39,926 bases of DNA, from contig CALMUT010000242.1 of NCBI GenBank assembly GCA_937872925.1, forward strand, positions 1-39,926, given 5' to 3'. The stretch comes from an uncultured Myxococcales bacterium. GTDB lineage: Bacteria > Myxococcota_A > Polyangia > Polyangiales > Polyangiaceae. Position 1 is the stretch's first letter. Every line of letters starts with the position of its first letter. The translations under genes were made by a program, and so were the position numbers. Below are positions 15,722 to 23,150 of the stretch, piece after piece. The notes under the pieces are model-generated. The model was not told the DNA's origin and made no database searches. It worked only from the letters and a program-made list of their open reading frames with translations.

Positions 15722-17137
15722 TCAAACGTCGCAGCTGGAGAGCGCGAGAAGGGCTGCAATTTGTGCGCGCACGAGTTCGAATTCTTTGATGGCGGAGTCA
15801 ATTTCGGCCTCGCGCAGGCGGCGGGAGGCATCCACCAGCTCGAAGCTGGAACCTTGACCCGCCGTGAAGGCGATCTGGGAAAGCCGAGAGCTTTGCCGCG
15901 CTATCTCCCGGGAGCGCTGACTGACCGCCAGATTCTGCTTGGCAAAGTTCACCGCGCGTTTGGCCTGCGCGGATTCCACCCGGGCCGCGCGGCGGGCGTC
16001 CGTGACGTCTTCTTGGGCAAGGCGCGCTTGGGCGGCGCTGCTCTGCCGCGTTCCGTAGCGCAATCCGCCGTCGTAGAGTGGCCACGTGAGCACGCCGCCA
16101 ATGGTCCAGGTGACGTGCTTGCCGTTGGCACTGAATCGCTCTTCGGACGCGTAGTTGAGGTTCGAGACCAAGTCGACGGTGGGCACGTAGTCCCAGTCGA
16201 CGCCCTTTTCGTTGCGCGCGGCGATTTCTAGTCGCGCCCGCGCGGCTTGCACGTCCGCACGCACATCCGGGTTGCCAACGGGCTTGCAGACGGCGCTCGC
16301 GTCGGTGGCCAGCTGGTCCAGGCGGATTTGTGGAGTCACGCTCCAGGGCACGGAATGCCCCAGGGTAATCCCAAGGGCTTCCCGTGCACGCCGGACGCCT
16401 TCGTTGGCGCTAACGACTTGAGCGCGGGTCAGGGAAACCTCTTGTTCAGCACGCAGCACGTCGACGGCGCTGGCCGCACCAAGCCGGGCGCGTCTGCGAT
16501 TGAGGTCCAAGGTCGATAGCGTGGACTTCAACGACACGCGGCTGACTTCGGCGACCCGTTCTGCGGTGACGACGCTCACAATGGAGTCGGCGACGCCGGC
16601 GATCACGCGGCGTTCTGCGTCTTCGCGGGAAAGCTTCGCGGCGCGAGCGCCGCGTTTGGCGGTGCCGTGATCGTGCCAAGCGCGGGGGGCGATCACAGGA
16701 ACGCGAAGTGCGAGTCCCGCGCCCCAGGTTGTCTGCGGATCCGGAATGGTGCCTTGCTGTGGTCCCGAGGAACTGAAGAAGACGCCTTCGCCCGTGAGCA
16801 GGTGGCGCTGGATCTGCGCGGTTCCGGTCAGCGTCGGGAGGGCCCTCGCCAGCGCCTGGCGCGCTTGGGCACTTGCGAGCTCCACCTGCGCCACGCTGCG
16901 GGCCAAGGTCGTAGACTGACTGCGCACCTGGCGCAGCGCCTCCTGCCAGGATTGCACGACGTGGGGTGCCGGCGGCAGGGGCGCGAGCATGGGGTCGTCA
17001 ATCTCTGGGAGCGTTGTTTTTGGCGCGTCCGGAGGGAGCGCAGCCGCTTCGGCTGGCTCTTCGGGAGTGGGTCGAGGTTGGGCAAGCGCCGTACTGGTCA
17101 GCGCGAGACCAAGGCAGAGCAGGGGTATCCGTCGCAT
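15722..17137 (-). CDS. TolC-family outer membrane efflux protein
   Basis: 471 residues from ATG 17137, with a signal peptide cleaved near ALA-QP (residues 17-20). Outer membrane efflux proteins form trimeric channels for type I secretion and RND/ABC efflux pumps. The two-fold repeat of long helical hairpins is seen: SWQEALRQVRSQSTTLARSVAQ, LDLNRRRARLGAASAVDVLRAEQEV in the first half, and RAAQVESAQAKRAVNF-like heptads and IAFTAGQGSSFELVDASRRL in the second. The NxxxA/LGAASAVDVL and AGQGSSFELVDA elements are the family's paired signature. No pump subunits are adjacent; downstream genes encode CcmC and CcmD, with stop and start within a few bases. Confidence 0.92.
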   Translation of the reverse strand: MRRIPLLCLGLALTSTALAQPRPTPEEPAEAAALPPDAPKTTLPEIDDPMLAPLPPAPHVVQSWQEALRQVRSQSTTLARSVAQVELASAQARQALARALPTLTGTAQIQRHLLTGEGVFFSSSGPQQGTIPDPQTTWGAGLALRVPVIAPRAWHDHGTAKRGARAAKLSREDAERRVIAGVADSIVSVVTAERVAEVSRVSLKSTLSTLDLNRRRARLGAASAVDVLRAEQEVSLTRAQVVSANEGVRRAREALGITLGHSVPWSVTPQIRLDQLATDASAVCKPVGNPDVRADVQAARARLEIAARNEKGVDWDYVPTVDLVSNLNYASEERFSANGKHVTWTIGGVLTWPLYDGGLRYGTRQSSAAQARLAQEDVTDARRAARVESAQAKRAVNFAKQNLAVSQRSREIARQSSRLSQIAFTAGQGSSFELVDASRRLREAEIDSAIKEFELVRAQIAALLALSSCDV

Positions 17138-17144
17138 GTGCGCG

Positions 17145-17172
17145 GAGATAGTGCCGTTTTCGCTTCGTGCAA
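17145..17172 (-). promoter_or_regulatory. Candidate promoter of the TolC-like gene
   Basis: Minus strand TTGCAC (17172-17167), 16-bp spacer, TATCTC (17150-17145). The box ends 7 bp before ATG 17137; no ribosome binding site is visible. Confidence 0.3.
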
Positions 17173-17205
17173 AGGCCTGAGAGTCCGAAGCTTGGGCGCC
17201 CCCGG

Positions 17206-17850
17206 TTACTGGGCGGGCATTTGGGTGCGCCAGCGCTCGAGAAGGCGGCGTGCGGTCACCGCGCTGCCCTCGGCTCCGCCCGGCAATCCGCGCCTCAGAA
17301 CGCCCTCGGCTCGCTCTGCTTGACCCGTGCGAAGCAGCGCGTGTGCGTAGGAGGCGATGACTTCAGGCTCGTCGGGCATGCACGCGGCGGCCCGGGCCAG
17401 ATGGGGCAGGGCGTCTTGGGGCCTTCCCAGGCCGACGTCCAGCATGTGGCCGAGATTGTGCGCGTATGAGCCGCACCCTGGCGCCAGGGACAAGGCGCGC
17501 CGGAAGGCCCGCGCGGCCGCCCGCACATGTCCCATCTTGGCGTGGGCGAGCCCGAGCACCGCCCACGCGGGGTCGGACTCCCCGTGAGCCAGGAGCGCGC
17601 GGGCATGCAACGCGGCTTTCCAAGGCGCACTGGCGAGGTGTTGTTCCGCTAGCTGTTGGGCCGCGAAGCGCCAGTCCGGCGTGCCTGCGGCCGCCTTGTG
17701 CAGCAGGCGCTCCAGCATCGGGATCATTTCCCGTGGCCCGAAGCCGTGAGCCAGGCCGTACTCCACGTTGTACAACAGGCGTTCTACCGGTGCGTGGACG
17801 CTAGCTGGGGGGTGACGCTCATCTGGCACGACGAACAAAGACTTTAGCAC
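17206..17850 (-). CDS. TPR-repeat protein
   Basis: About 214 residues if it starts at GTG 17850; the frame extends upstream into the helicase gene, and internal GTG/TTG codons are alternatives, so the start is uncertain. TPR units are clear from ~80 on: SDPAWAVLGLAHAKMGHVRA, ARAFRRALSLAPGCGSYAHN, RPQDALPHLARAAACMPDEP and ASYAHALLRTGQAERAEGVL. No signal peptide. It follows the DEAD-box helicase gene by 25 bp on the same strand. The conserved-looking first part (PVERLLYNVEYGLAHGFGPREM) is not a repeat I recognise. Role unknown; probably a protein-interaction module. Confidence 0.75.
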   Translation of the reverse strand: MLKSLFVVPDERHPPASVHAPVERLLYNVEYGLAHGFGPREMIPMLERLLHKAAAGTPDWRFAAQQLAEQHLASAPWKAALHARALLAHGESDPAWAVLGLAHAKMGHVRAAARAFRRALSLAPGCGSYAHNLGHMLDVGLGRPQDALPHLARAAACMPDEPEVIASYAHALLRTGQAERAEGVLRRGLPGGAEGSAVTARRLLERWRTQMPAQ

Positions 17851-17875
17851 GCGGCCAGCGGGGGTCGCGCGGTTT

Positions 17876-19861
17876 TCAGTTCCTGGGTCGCGCTTCTTCT
17901 GCCATCGCCTGCTTGCCGGCAATGACCGCGCCGTTCAGCGCTGCGATGACTTTTTCAAGATCTTTTCGTTGCACGCCGACAAACGAGTGACGCTGTCGCA
18001 CATTGACGTAGTCCGTCGCACTACTTGACAGTCCGGCGTCTGTTTCCAAGATTTCCAAGATTAGATCTTGACTGGCGCCGTCGCGCGAACCGACGCTGAG
18101 GAATACCTCCGCCAAGCTGGGATCTGAGCGGTGGGTCTTCCAGTCCTTTTTGGTGTCCGTGGTGTCGCCGTTGGGTTGGCGGGCTGGCGCCGGCCGTTCT
18201 TCGTTGGAGCGCGTCGTGGTTCCCGTCGCCGGGGCGTCCATGTCGGAAGTGGAGTAGCGGGGTAGATCGCCGTCGCCTTCTGAGTGTTCCCGCCGGCGAC
18301 GTCGGCGGGGTTCTGGGCGGTTCGGAGCGTCACTCCGAGCGGCACTTGAGGCCCCGGCGCGGGTTGGGGTGTCCGAGCGAGTCGTGCTGGGGGACTTCCC
18401 TCGGTTGCGGCCGTCGGCAGCGGCGGGGGCTGGGGCCCTGGCCGCCGTTGGCGTCGCTGGCGTCGCTGCGGGCGTCGCGGCTACGGCTGGGGGCATTTTG
18501 GCCCTGCGCGCCGCAGAGGCATCGGCTTCGGCGTCTGGATGCAGCCCCAGGTGCGAACGCAAGAGCCCCGCCACGATATCTTCCGCTTCGTCCAGCGTGA
18601 GCAGTCGGCGCGCGAGTGCTCGGTCCTCGGACGTCACCCGGACTTTGGCGAACGCCTCGGCGAAGGACGCGACCATGTCGGCTTCTTGCCGGGTCTTCAG
18701 TTCTCGATTGGACGGCAGCGACTTCTCGATGGGCCGGACCTTGTAGGTGAGCCGCAAGTAGTACAGGTGCCCGACGTCTGCCGGCGCGATGAGGGAAACC
18801 GCCGTCCCCGTTCGGCCAGCCCGCCCCGTGCGACCGGTGCGGTGCACATAGGCTTCGGCCGACGGAGGCATGTCGTAGTTGATCACGTGGGTGAGGTGAG
18901 AAATGTCGATGCCACGCGCTGCTACGTCCGTCGCCACGAGGAAGCGCAGCTTGCCTTCCCGGGTTTGCGCCATCACCTTTTCGCGGTCGTTTTGGGGCAG
19001 ATCTGCGTTGAGCCAGGCAGCGGAAAAACCCTCGTCCGACAGGGCACTGGCGACGCGCTTGGTCTCGTCCTTCGTGTTGCAGAAAACCACGGCGCTTTCG
19101 GGGTTTTCGACCTCGATGATACGCAAGAAATCGGCCACTTTGTCCCCGAAGACCATGTACACGTAGTGGTCGATCTCCAGGGCCCCGATGTGGTCGCCGC
19201 TGAGGGTGACGAACTCCGGGTTCTTGAGTCGAGTCTCTGCCATGCGTTGGATCGCAGGCGGCAAGGTCGCACTGAATAGCAGCGTCTGACGCTGCTCCGG
19301 CAAGTAGCTGAGGATCTCGGTGATCTGTGGCAGGAAGCCCATGCTGAGCATCTCGTCAGACTCGTCGAGGACGAAGCTGCGGATGTGGGTTGGATCGAGG
19401 GTGCCGCGCCCCAAGTGGTCGAGCACCCGGCCGGGGGTGCCCACCACGATCTGCGCGCCCTCTTCGAGCTCTCGTACCTGTTTGCCCATGGGCGCGCCGC
19501 CGTAGACGGCCGTGACGGAAACGGACAGGTGTTTCGCGAGCTGCGTCAGTTCGCGGTTCACCTGAAGCGCGAGCTCGCGGGTGGGGCACAAAATGAGCGC
19601 CTGAACCCGCTGCTCCTCGGCCCGCACCAGGGAGTTCACAAGCGGCAGTCCGAACGCAGCGGTCTTGCCAGTTCCCGTGCGCGCCTGCACGACTAGGTCG
19701 CGACCGCGCGCTGCGAACTCGAACACCGCGCGCTGCACCGGCGTGGGGTGCACGTACCCGAGTTCGTCCACCGCTTGGCGCACTGGCGGGCTCAACGGGA
19801 GCGCGTCGAAGGTGGGAAGTGGCTCTTCGGCCACGGTTTGATCCGTTATAGGGGAAGTCAT
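17876..19861 (-). CDS. DEAD-box ATP-dependent RNA helicase with DbpA-type RNA-binding C-terminus
   Basis: 661 residues from ATG 19861, with AGAGG 5 bp upstream. RNA helicases of this DeaD/CsdA class remodel rRNA and mRNA. Motifs in order: Q motif around PLPTFDALPL to HPTPVQ (~14-43), Walker A ARTGTGKT (60-67), PTREL (93-97), TPGR (142-145), motif II as DESD (166-169) instead of DEAD, SAT (197-199), and HRTGRTGRAGRTG (340-352). Residues ~470-585 are low complexity, Ala/Pro/Thr then Arg-rich (PEPRRRRRREHS). Residues ~590-655 match a DbpA-like RNA-binding fold (LAEVFLSVGSRDGAS; DYVNVRQRHSFVGVQ), which in DbpA directs the helicase to 23S rRNA. A TPR gene follows by 25 bp. Confidence 0.95.
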   Translation of the reverse strand: MTSPITDQTVAEEPLPTFDALPLSPPVRQAVDELGYVHPTPVQRAVFEFAARGRDLVVQARTGTGKTAAFGLPLVNSLVRAEEQRVQALILCPTRELALQVNRELTQLAKHLSVSVTAVYGGAPMGKQVRELEEGAQIVVGTPGRVLDHLGRGTLDPTHIRSFVLDESDEMLSMGFLPQITEILSYLPEQRQTLLFSATLPPAIQRMAETRLKNPEFVTLSGDHIGALEIDHYVYMVFGDKVADFLRIIEVENPESAVVFCNTKDETKRVASALSDEGFSAAWLNADLPQNDREKVMAQTREGKLRFLVATDVAARGIDISHLTHVINYDMPPSAEAYVHRTGRTGRAGRTGTAVSLIAPADVGHLYYLRLTYKVRPIEKSLPSNRELKTRQEADMVASFAEAFAKVRVTSEDRALARRLLTLDEAEDIVAGLLRSHLGLHPDAEADASAARRAKMPPAVAATPAATPATPTAARAPAPAAADGRNRGKSPSTTRSDTPTRAGASSAARSDAPNRPEPRRRRRREHSEGDGDLPRYSTSDMDAPATGTTTRSNEERPAPARQPNGDTTDTKKDWKTHRSDPSLAEVFLSVGSRDGASQDLILEILETDAGLSSSATDYVNVRQRHSFVGVQRKDLEKVIAALNGAVIAGKQAMAEEARPRN

Positions 19862-19943
19862 CAAAACCTCTCTGTCCGCTCCGCGCCGAGCGCGGGGGTA
19901 CTGGGGGAGCTTTTCATCATGTTCCTGGGACGCAGTCCACCGC

Positions 19944-20411
19944 TCAGGGAGGGGGTGCGCCGCCAAACTCTTTTTCGAGGGTATGCACCCTCCGGCGCAG
20001 GCGGGCTAGGTCTACCGCGTCAGAGCGGACGGCGTGCTCTTCCGCGTAGCGCAGGCGGTCCACGTCGGTCAGGGCGCGGAGGCCCTCAGGGTCTCCGTAG
20101 CAGGCTCGGTCGAGGGAGGCGCGGACCGCCCAGATTGGCTCCAAAGTGCTGCGATATGTGGCCATCGAGGCCCGCTCGCCTTGTTCCTCAGCCGCGGCTG
20201 CGCGCCGAGCCTGACGGATCCCAGTCACCAGCTGCAGCACCCCATCGCGGCAGCTGGTCTTCGCCTCGGGTGCCGGGACGAAAAAGACCTGGTCGATGAT
20301 GCGGACGGTGTTGTGCAAGGTAAAACCGGCTACCGCTGCTCCAAAAACCGCCAAGACCAACCGGCGGCCAATGCGCTCGGCGCGGGATACGACGGGTGGG
20401 GACGGGGACAT
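19944..20411 (-). CDS. Membrane-anchored protein of unknown function
   Basis: 155 residues from ATG 20411. One membrane helix near the N-terminus (~20-36, RLVLAVFGAAVAGFTL) after a basic stretch (SRAERIGRR) predicts a signal anchor with the bulk outside the cytoplasm. The rest is helical, Arg/Glu/Ala-rich, with two cysteines (TSCRDG and RACYGD) that could form a disulfide, and a coiled-coil-like end (ARLRRRVHTLEKEFG). I do not recognise a family. It is transcribed towards the helicase gene and is divergent from the polyprenyl synthase gene across a 129-bp region carrying a palindrome and a six-codon mini-frame. Confidence 0.65.
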   Translation of the reverse strand: MSPSPPVVSRAERIGRRLVLAVFGAAVAGFTLHNTVRIIDQVFFVPAPEAKTSCRDGVLQLVTGIRQARRAAAAEEQGERASMATYRSTLEPIWAVRASLDRACYGDPEGLRALTDVDRLRYAEEHAVRSDAVDLARLRRRVHTLEKEFGGAPPP

Positions 20412-20438
20412 GGCGACGGGATTCCAGCGCACCGGGGA

Positions 20439-20459
20439 TCAGGCCGGCGTTTCAGCCAT
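20439..20459 (-). CDS. Six-codon mini-frame behind a strong ribosome binding site
   Basis: ATG 20459 encodes MAETPA and a TGA at 20441-20439. GGGAGAGGAG at 20475-20466 lies 6 bp upstream, a far better Shine-Dalgarno sequence than those of most genes here. It precedes the 155-residue membrane protein gene by 27 bp and could act as a translated leader or be a decayed start. Not shown to be expressed. Confidence 0.3.
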   Translation of the reverse strand: MAETPA

Positions 20460-20502
20460 GGCGTACTCCTCTCCCAGGCGTGGCGTCAAACCACAGCGGC
20501 AA

Positions 20503-20531
20503 TTGACCCGGGTCATCCGGGAGGCTAGTTT
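20503..20531 (+). promoter_or_regulatory. Promoter of the polyprenyl synthase-GbsR operon
   Basis: TTGACC (20503-20508), 17-bp spacer, TAGTTT (20526-20531): the best sigma-70-like match in the window. Predicted initiation is near 20538, just before the TTG at 20541. A 12-bp palindrome overlaps the -35 and spacer. Confidence 0.55.
20504..20515. promoter_or_regulatory. Perfect 12-bp palindrome, candidate operator
   Basis: TGACCCGGGTCA reads identically on both strands and overlaps the -35 box and spacer of the promoter at 20503-20531. Its position would block RNA polymerase if a dimeric regulator bound. The GbsR/MarR-type protein encoded at the end of the same operon is the obvious candidate, by inference only. 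Confidence 0.45.
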
Positions 20532-20540
20532 CAATAAACT

Positions 20541-21578
20541 TTGAAGAAATCGAACGGTGATTTCGCCCGGTCGCTTTCGCTGCTTCAGGGCAGCGGTGAG
20601 GGACGCGCGCCCGAGCAGGTGGTCCATCGCGTCGAGGACGTTCAGGCGCTGGTGGCTGATGATCTGGCCGAGGTAGAGCAACTCTTGCGCCTTGCAAGCG
20701 ATCAAGGCCCCGCGCCGGGGCGGGACGCCGCGGCGCACTTGGTGGCGGGTGGTGGAAAACGCATCCGGCCGCTGGCGCTGTTGCTCGCACACTCCTGCTT
20801 CGCTCCACCGGGACCCGCGGCGCGGCAGATGGCCGTGGTCGTCGAGTTGGTGCACTCCGCCACCTTGATGCACGACGATGTGATCGACGATGGGGACGAG
20901 CGACGCGGAAAGCCCACTGCCCGCAAGGTCTGGGGCAACGCCGTCAGCGTGCTCGCCGGGGATCTGCTCTTGGTGCGCGCCTTGGAGACGACGTCGCTGC
21001 ACGCACCGGAACTCATGCCGGGCTTGCTCGCAACGCTGCGCCGCCTGGTTGAAGGCGAGGTCATTCAGTTGCGTGGCAGGGTCACGTTGGATCCGTCAGA
21101 AGCGACCTACGAGCGCATCTTGCAGGACAAGACAGCATCGCTTTTCGGCTGGGCAACCCGGGCGGGAGCAACCCTTGCCGGTGCGGATAGCGAGAGTATC
21201 GAGCGCATGGGAGAGTTCGGGGAAGGGTTGGGCGTGGCATTCCAACTGGTCGACGACCTGCTCGACTATTCCGAGACGAACACGGGCAAGACAGCGCTGG
21301 CGGATCTCAGCGAGGGCAAGCTGACCTTGCCCCTCGTGCTCGCTTGTGCCGGTCGTCCTGAGTTGCACAGCGCTCTGCAACGCATCCACGCGGGGGACCT
21401 TTCGCCGGTTGGGGCAGTCAGCAACGCCGTGCGCGACTCGGGAGCTTGCGACGAAGTCCGGCGCCGGGCGGAGACGTTCACGGCAGATGCCTTGTCGGCG
21501 CTGCGCAGCGTTGCGCCGACTCCCGCTCGCCACATTCTCGAGGGCGTTGCTACGGGGCTAGTCGAACGAGCCATCTAG
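20541..21578 (+). CDS. Long-chain (all-trans) polyprenyl diphosphate synthase
   Basis: 345 residues from TTG 20541. GTG 20619 (319 residues) is an attractive alternative because it places GGGKRIRP at the distance seen in IspB and leaves an ~80-nt leader from the mapped-by-eye promoter. The enzyme adds isopentenyl diphosphate units to an allylic primer, usually to make the quinone side chain. Motifs: GGGKRIRP (70-77), first Asp-rich motif DDVID (112-116) in ATLMHDDVIDDGDERRGKPT, and second motif DDLLD (238-242) followed by the family's GK (TNTGKT). Ala107, five residues before the first Asp, is small, which favours long products of the octaprenyl type. Four bp downstream lies a GbsR/MarR regulator gene. 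Confidence 0.93.
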   Translation: MKKSNGDFARSLSLLQGSGEGRAPEQVVHRVEDVQALVADDLAEVEQLLRLASDQGPAPGRDAAAHLVAGGGKRIRPLALLLAHSCFAPPGPAARQMAVVVELVHSATLMHDDVIDDGDERRGKPTARKVWGNAVSVLAGDLLLVRALETTSLHAPELMPGLLATLRRLVEGEVIQLRGRVTLDPSEATYERILQDKTASLFGWATRAGATLAGADSESIERMGEFGEGLGVAFQLVDDLLDYSETNTGKTALADLSEGKLTLPLVLACAGRPELHSALQRIHAGDLSPVGAVSNAVRDSGACDEVRRRAETFTADALSALRSVAPTPARHILEGVATGLVERAI

Positions 21579-21582
21579 CGCC

Positions 21583-22122
21583 ATGAATGAACGCGAACCA
21601 GAACTCTGGCAGAGCGAAGTCATCGTCAGTGATGGCGTGGGCCGGCTGATGGAGTTCTGGGGGTTCAAGCGCAACATGGGGCGGATCTGGGCGGTGCTGT
21701 ATCTCTCGCCGGATGCCCTCACCGCCAAGGACCTGCAGGCGATGCTGAAGCTCTCGAGTGGAGCCGTCAGCATGACGCTCACGGAGCTTTTGCGCTGGGG
21801 TGTGGTGCAGAAGAAGTGGGTGCCCGGAGATCGACGGGATCACTTCTCGGCAGAGGTGCAGCTCTGGAAGATGATTTCGCGCGTGCTCTCGGAGCGCGAG
21901 TTGGTGGAAATCGACGCAGCGGTCGAAGCGTGCGAGACGGCACTTGCTTCGCTCCCCGTGGGCTCCGATTCCCCGGATGTACAGCAGCGGGCGCGGCTAC
22001 AGAAAGAACGCATCGAAGCGCTGCTGGCGCTTGCGCGCATGGGGCGCAAGCTCCTCAAGGCCCTGGTGACGACAGCGAAAGTCGATGCCGAGGCGCTCGC
22101 GCGGGTGGAACTCAGTCGCTGA
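21583..22122 (+). CDS. GbsR/MarR-family transcriptional regulator
   Basis: 179 residues from ATG 21583, 4 bp after the polyprenyl synthase gene, so the two are cotranscribed. A winged-helix domain covers ~15-95: GRLMEFWGFKRNMGRIWAVLYLS, then the helix-turn-helix TAKDLQAMLKLSSGAVSMTLTELLRWGVV and the wing KKWVPGDRRDHFSAE. The C-terminal half is helical and probably mediates dimerisation. GbsR-like proteins are repressors of small-molecule or osmolyte genes; the ligand here is unknown. The 12-bp palindrome in the operon promoter is a candidate autoregulatory site. Its stop overlaps the end of the convergent TPR gene by 11 bp. Confidence 0.88.
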   Translation: MNEREPELWQSEVIVSDGVGRLMEFWGFKRNMGRIWAVLYLSPDALTAKDLQAMLKLSSGAVSMTLTELLRWGVVQKKWVPGDRRDHFSAEVQLWKMISRVLSERELVEIDAAVEACETALASLPVGSDSPDVQQRARLQKERIEALLALARMGRKLLKALVTTAKVDAEALARVELSR

Positions 22123-23095
22123 CTGGCGGCGGAGCGTCGATAAAAGAAGCGGTGAGCTCGCGGCGCAGGGCTGCGACAATCTCTGCTGCCACGGAGTCGA
22201 CGGAGCCAGCCAGACGCTCGACGTTGCGCTGGTAGACAATGACCCGCGCCGAGGGCTTTTCTCCAGGCCGCGCCACCAAGCCGTCGAGCAGCAGCAGCGC
22301 ACGCGGGTCGACTCCGTCGGCGACGACCTCGACTCCCGGCACGTCGGAAACATACTCTTCGTCTTTTCGCAGGAATTGCGCGACGTCGGCGGGCAGGGCG
22401 GCGACGGCCTGACGCACGGTCTCCTCAAAGGTTTCTCGGGTGAGCGTCCACGGAGGCGGTGGGATCTCGAGATCCAACTGCCTGGAACACAAGAAGGCCT
22501 GGGTCGCGGCGGTGGTGTCGCCGCGGTCGTCCCGGATCAGCCCGAGATAGTACCAGGCCTCAGGATTGGGGGGACCTGACTTCACCGCTGCTTCGATCAA
22601 CGGAACCGCGCGCTCGGCATCCCCGATTTCGTAGAGCGCTCGCGCCACCAAGAAGGAATGCATTGGGTTTTCGTAGGGCCCATCCGGGAAGGTATTGCAC
22701 AGGCGCTTGGCGGCTTCGGAGTCGGCCGATGACAGCAGTGCGTCGAACTTCAGGAGCAATGCGTCGATGCGCTCGTCGTCGGATTCCGCCAAGTCCAAAG
22801 CTTGATCGCAGAGATCGATCGCTTCGGTGATGTCCCCCAGTGGATGGATGCAGATTTCAGCGGCGTTGAGCATCGCTTCGAAGTACGTGTCGTCGAGGCT
22901 GATGGCCGTTCGGTAGTGCTCGGCAGCCTCTTCGAATTCACCCTGAAGCGCAGCCACGTAACCAAGCAGGTTGTAGGCTTCGGGAGACTGGTTGTCCATT
23001 TCGAGCGCCCGTCGGGCGCTGAGTTCGGCACCGGCCGAATCGCCGCGTTGCACGAGATCCCAACCGCGATCCAGGTGTGCGGAGAATTGATCCAT
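22112..23095 (-). CDS. TPR protein with C-terminal degenerate zincin-like domain
   Basis: 327 residues from ATG 23095. Residues ~1-195 are TPR units (GWDLVQRGDSAGAELSARRAL, AYNLLGYVAALQGEFEEAAE, AWYYLGLIRDDRGDTTAATQA). The C-terminal ~115 residues read like PF06262-type metallopeptidases: RETFEETVRQAVAALPADV, then VSDVPGVEVVADGVDP, LLLLDGLVARPG, ARVIVYQRNVERLAG. At the place of the zinc-binding HExxH the sequence is ALRRELTASF: the Glu is kept but both histidines are lost, so zinc catalysis is unlikely. It is probably a non-catalytic, TPR-linked descendant. The gene lies 55 bp downstream of the L,D-transpeptidase gene, with its own TACACT box 7 bp before the ATG. Confidence 0.78.
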   Translation of the reverse strand: MDQFSAHLDRGWDLVQRGDSAGAELSARRALEMDNQSPEAYNLLGYVAALQGEFEEAAEHYRTAISLDDTYFEAMLNAAEICIHPLGDITEAIDLCDQALDLAESDDERIDALLLKFDALLSSADSEAAKRLCNTFPDGPYENPMHSFLVARALYEIGDAERAVPLIEAAVKSGPPNPEAWYYLGLIRDDRGDTTAATQAFLCSRQLDLEIPPPPWTLTRETFEETVRQAVAALPADVAQFLRKDEEYVSDVPGVEVVADGVDPRALLLLDGLVARPGEKPSARVIVYQRNVERLAGSVDSVAAEIVAALRRELTASFIDAPPPVSD

Positions 23096-23102
23096 GCGCG
23101 CT

Positions 23103-23129
23103 AGTGTAGCCGTCCAAGGCGGACGTCAA
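23103..23129 (-). promoter_or_regulatory. Candidate promoter of the TPR/zincin-like gene
   Basis: Minus strand TTGACG (23129-23124), 15-bp spacer, TACACT (23108-23103). The box ends 7 bp before ATG 23095 and matches the PlsC promoter in both the -10 sequence and the 15-bp spacer. Confidence 0.4.
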
Positions 23130-23150
23130 GACTGCTTTCTTCTTCCCCGA

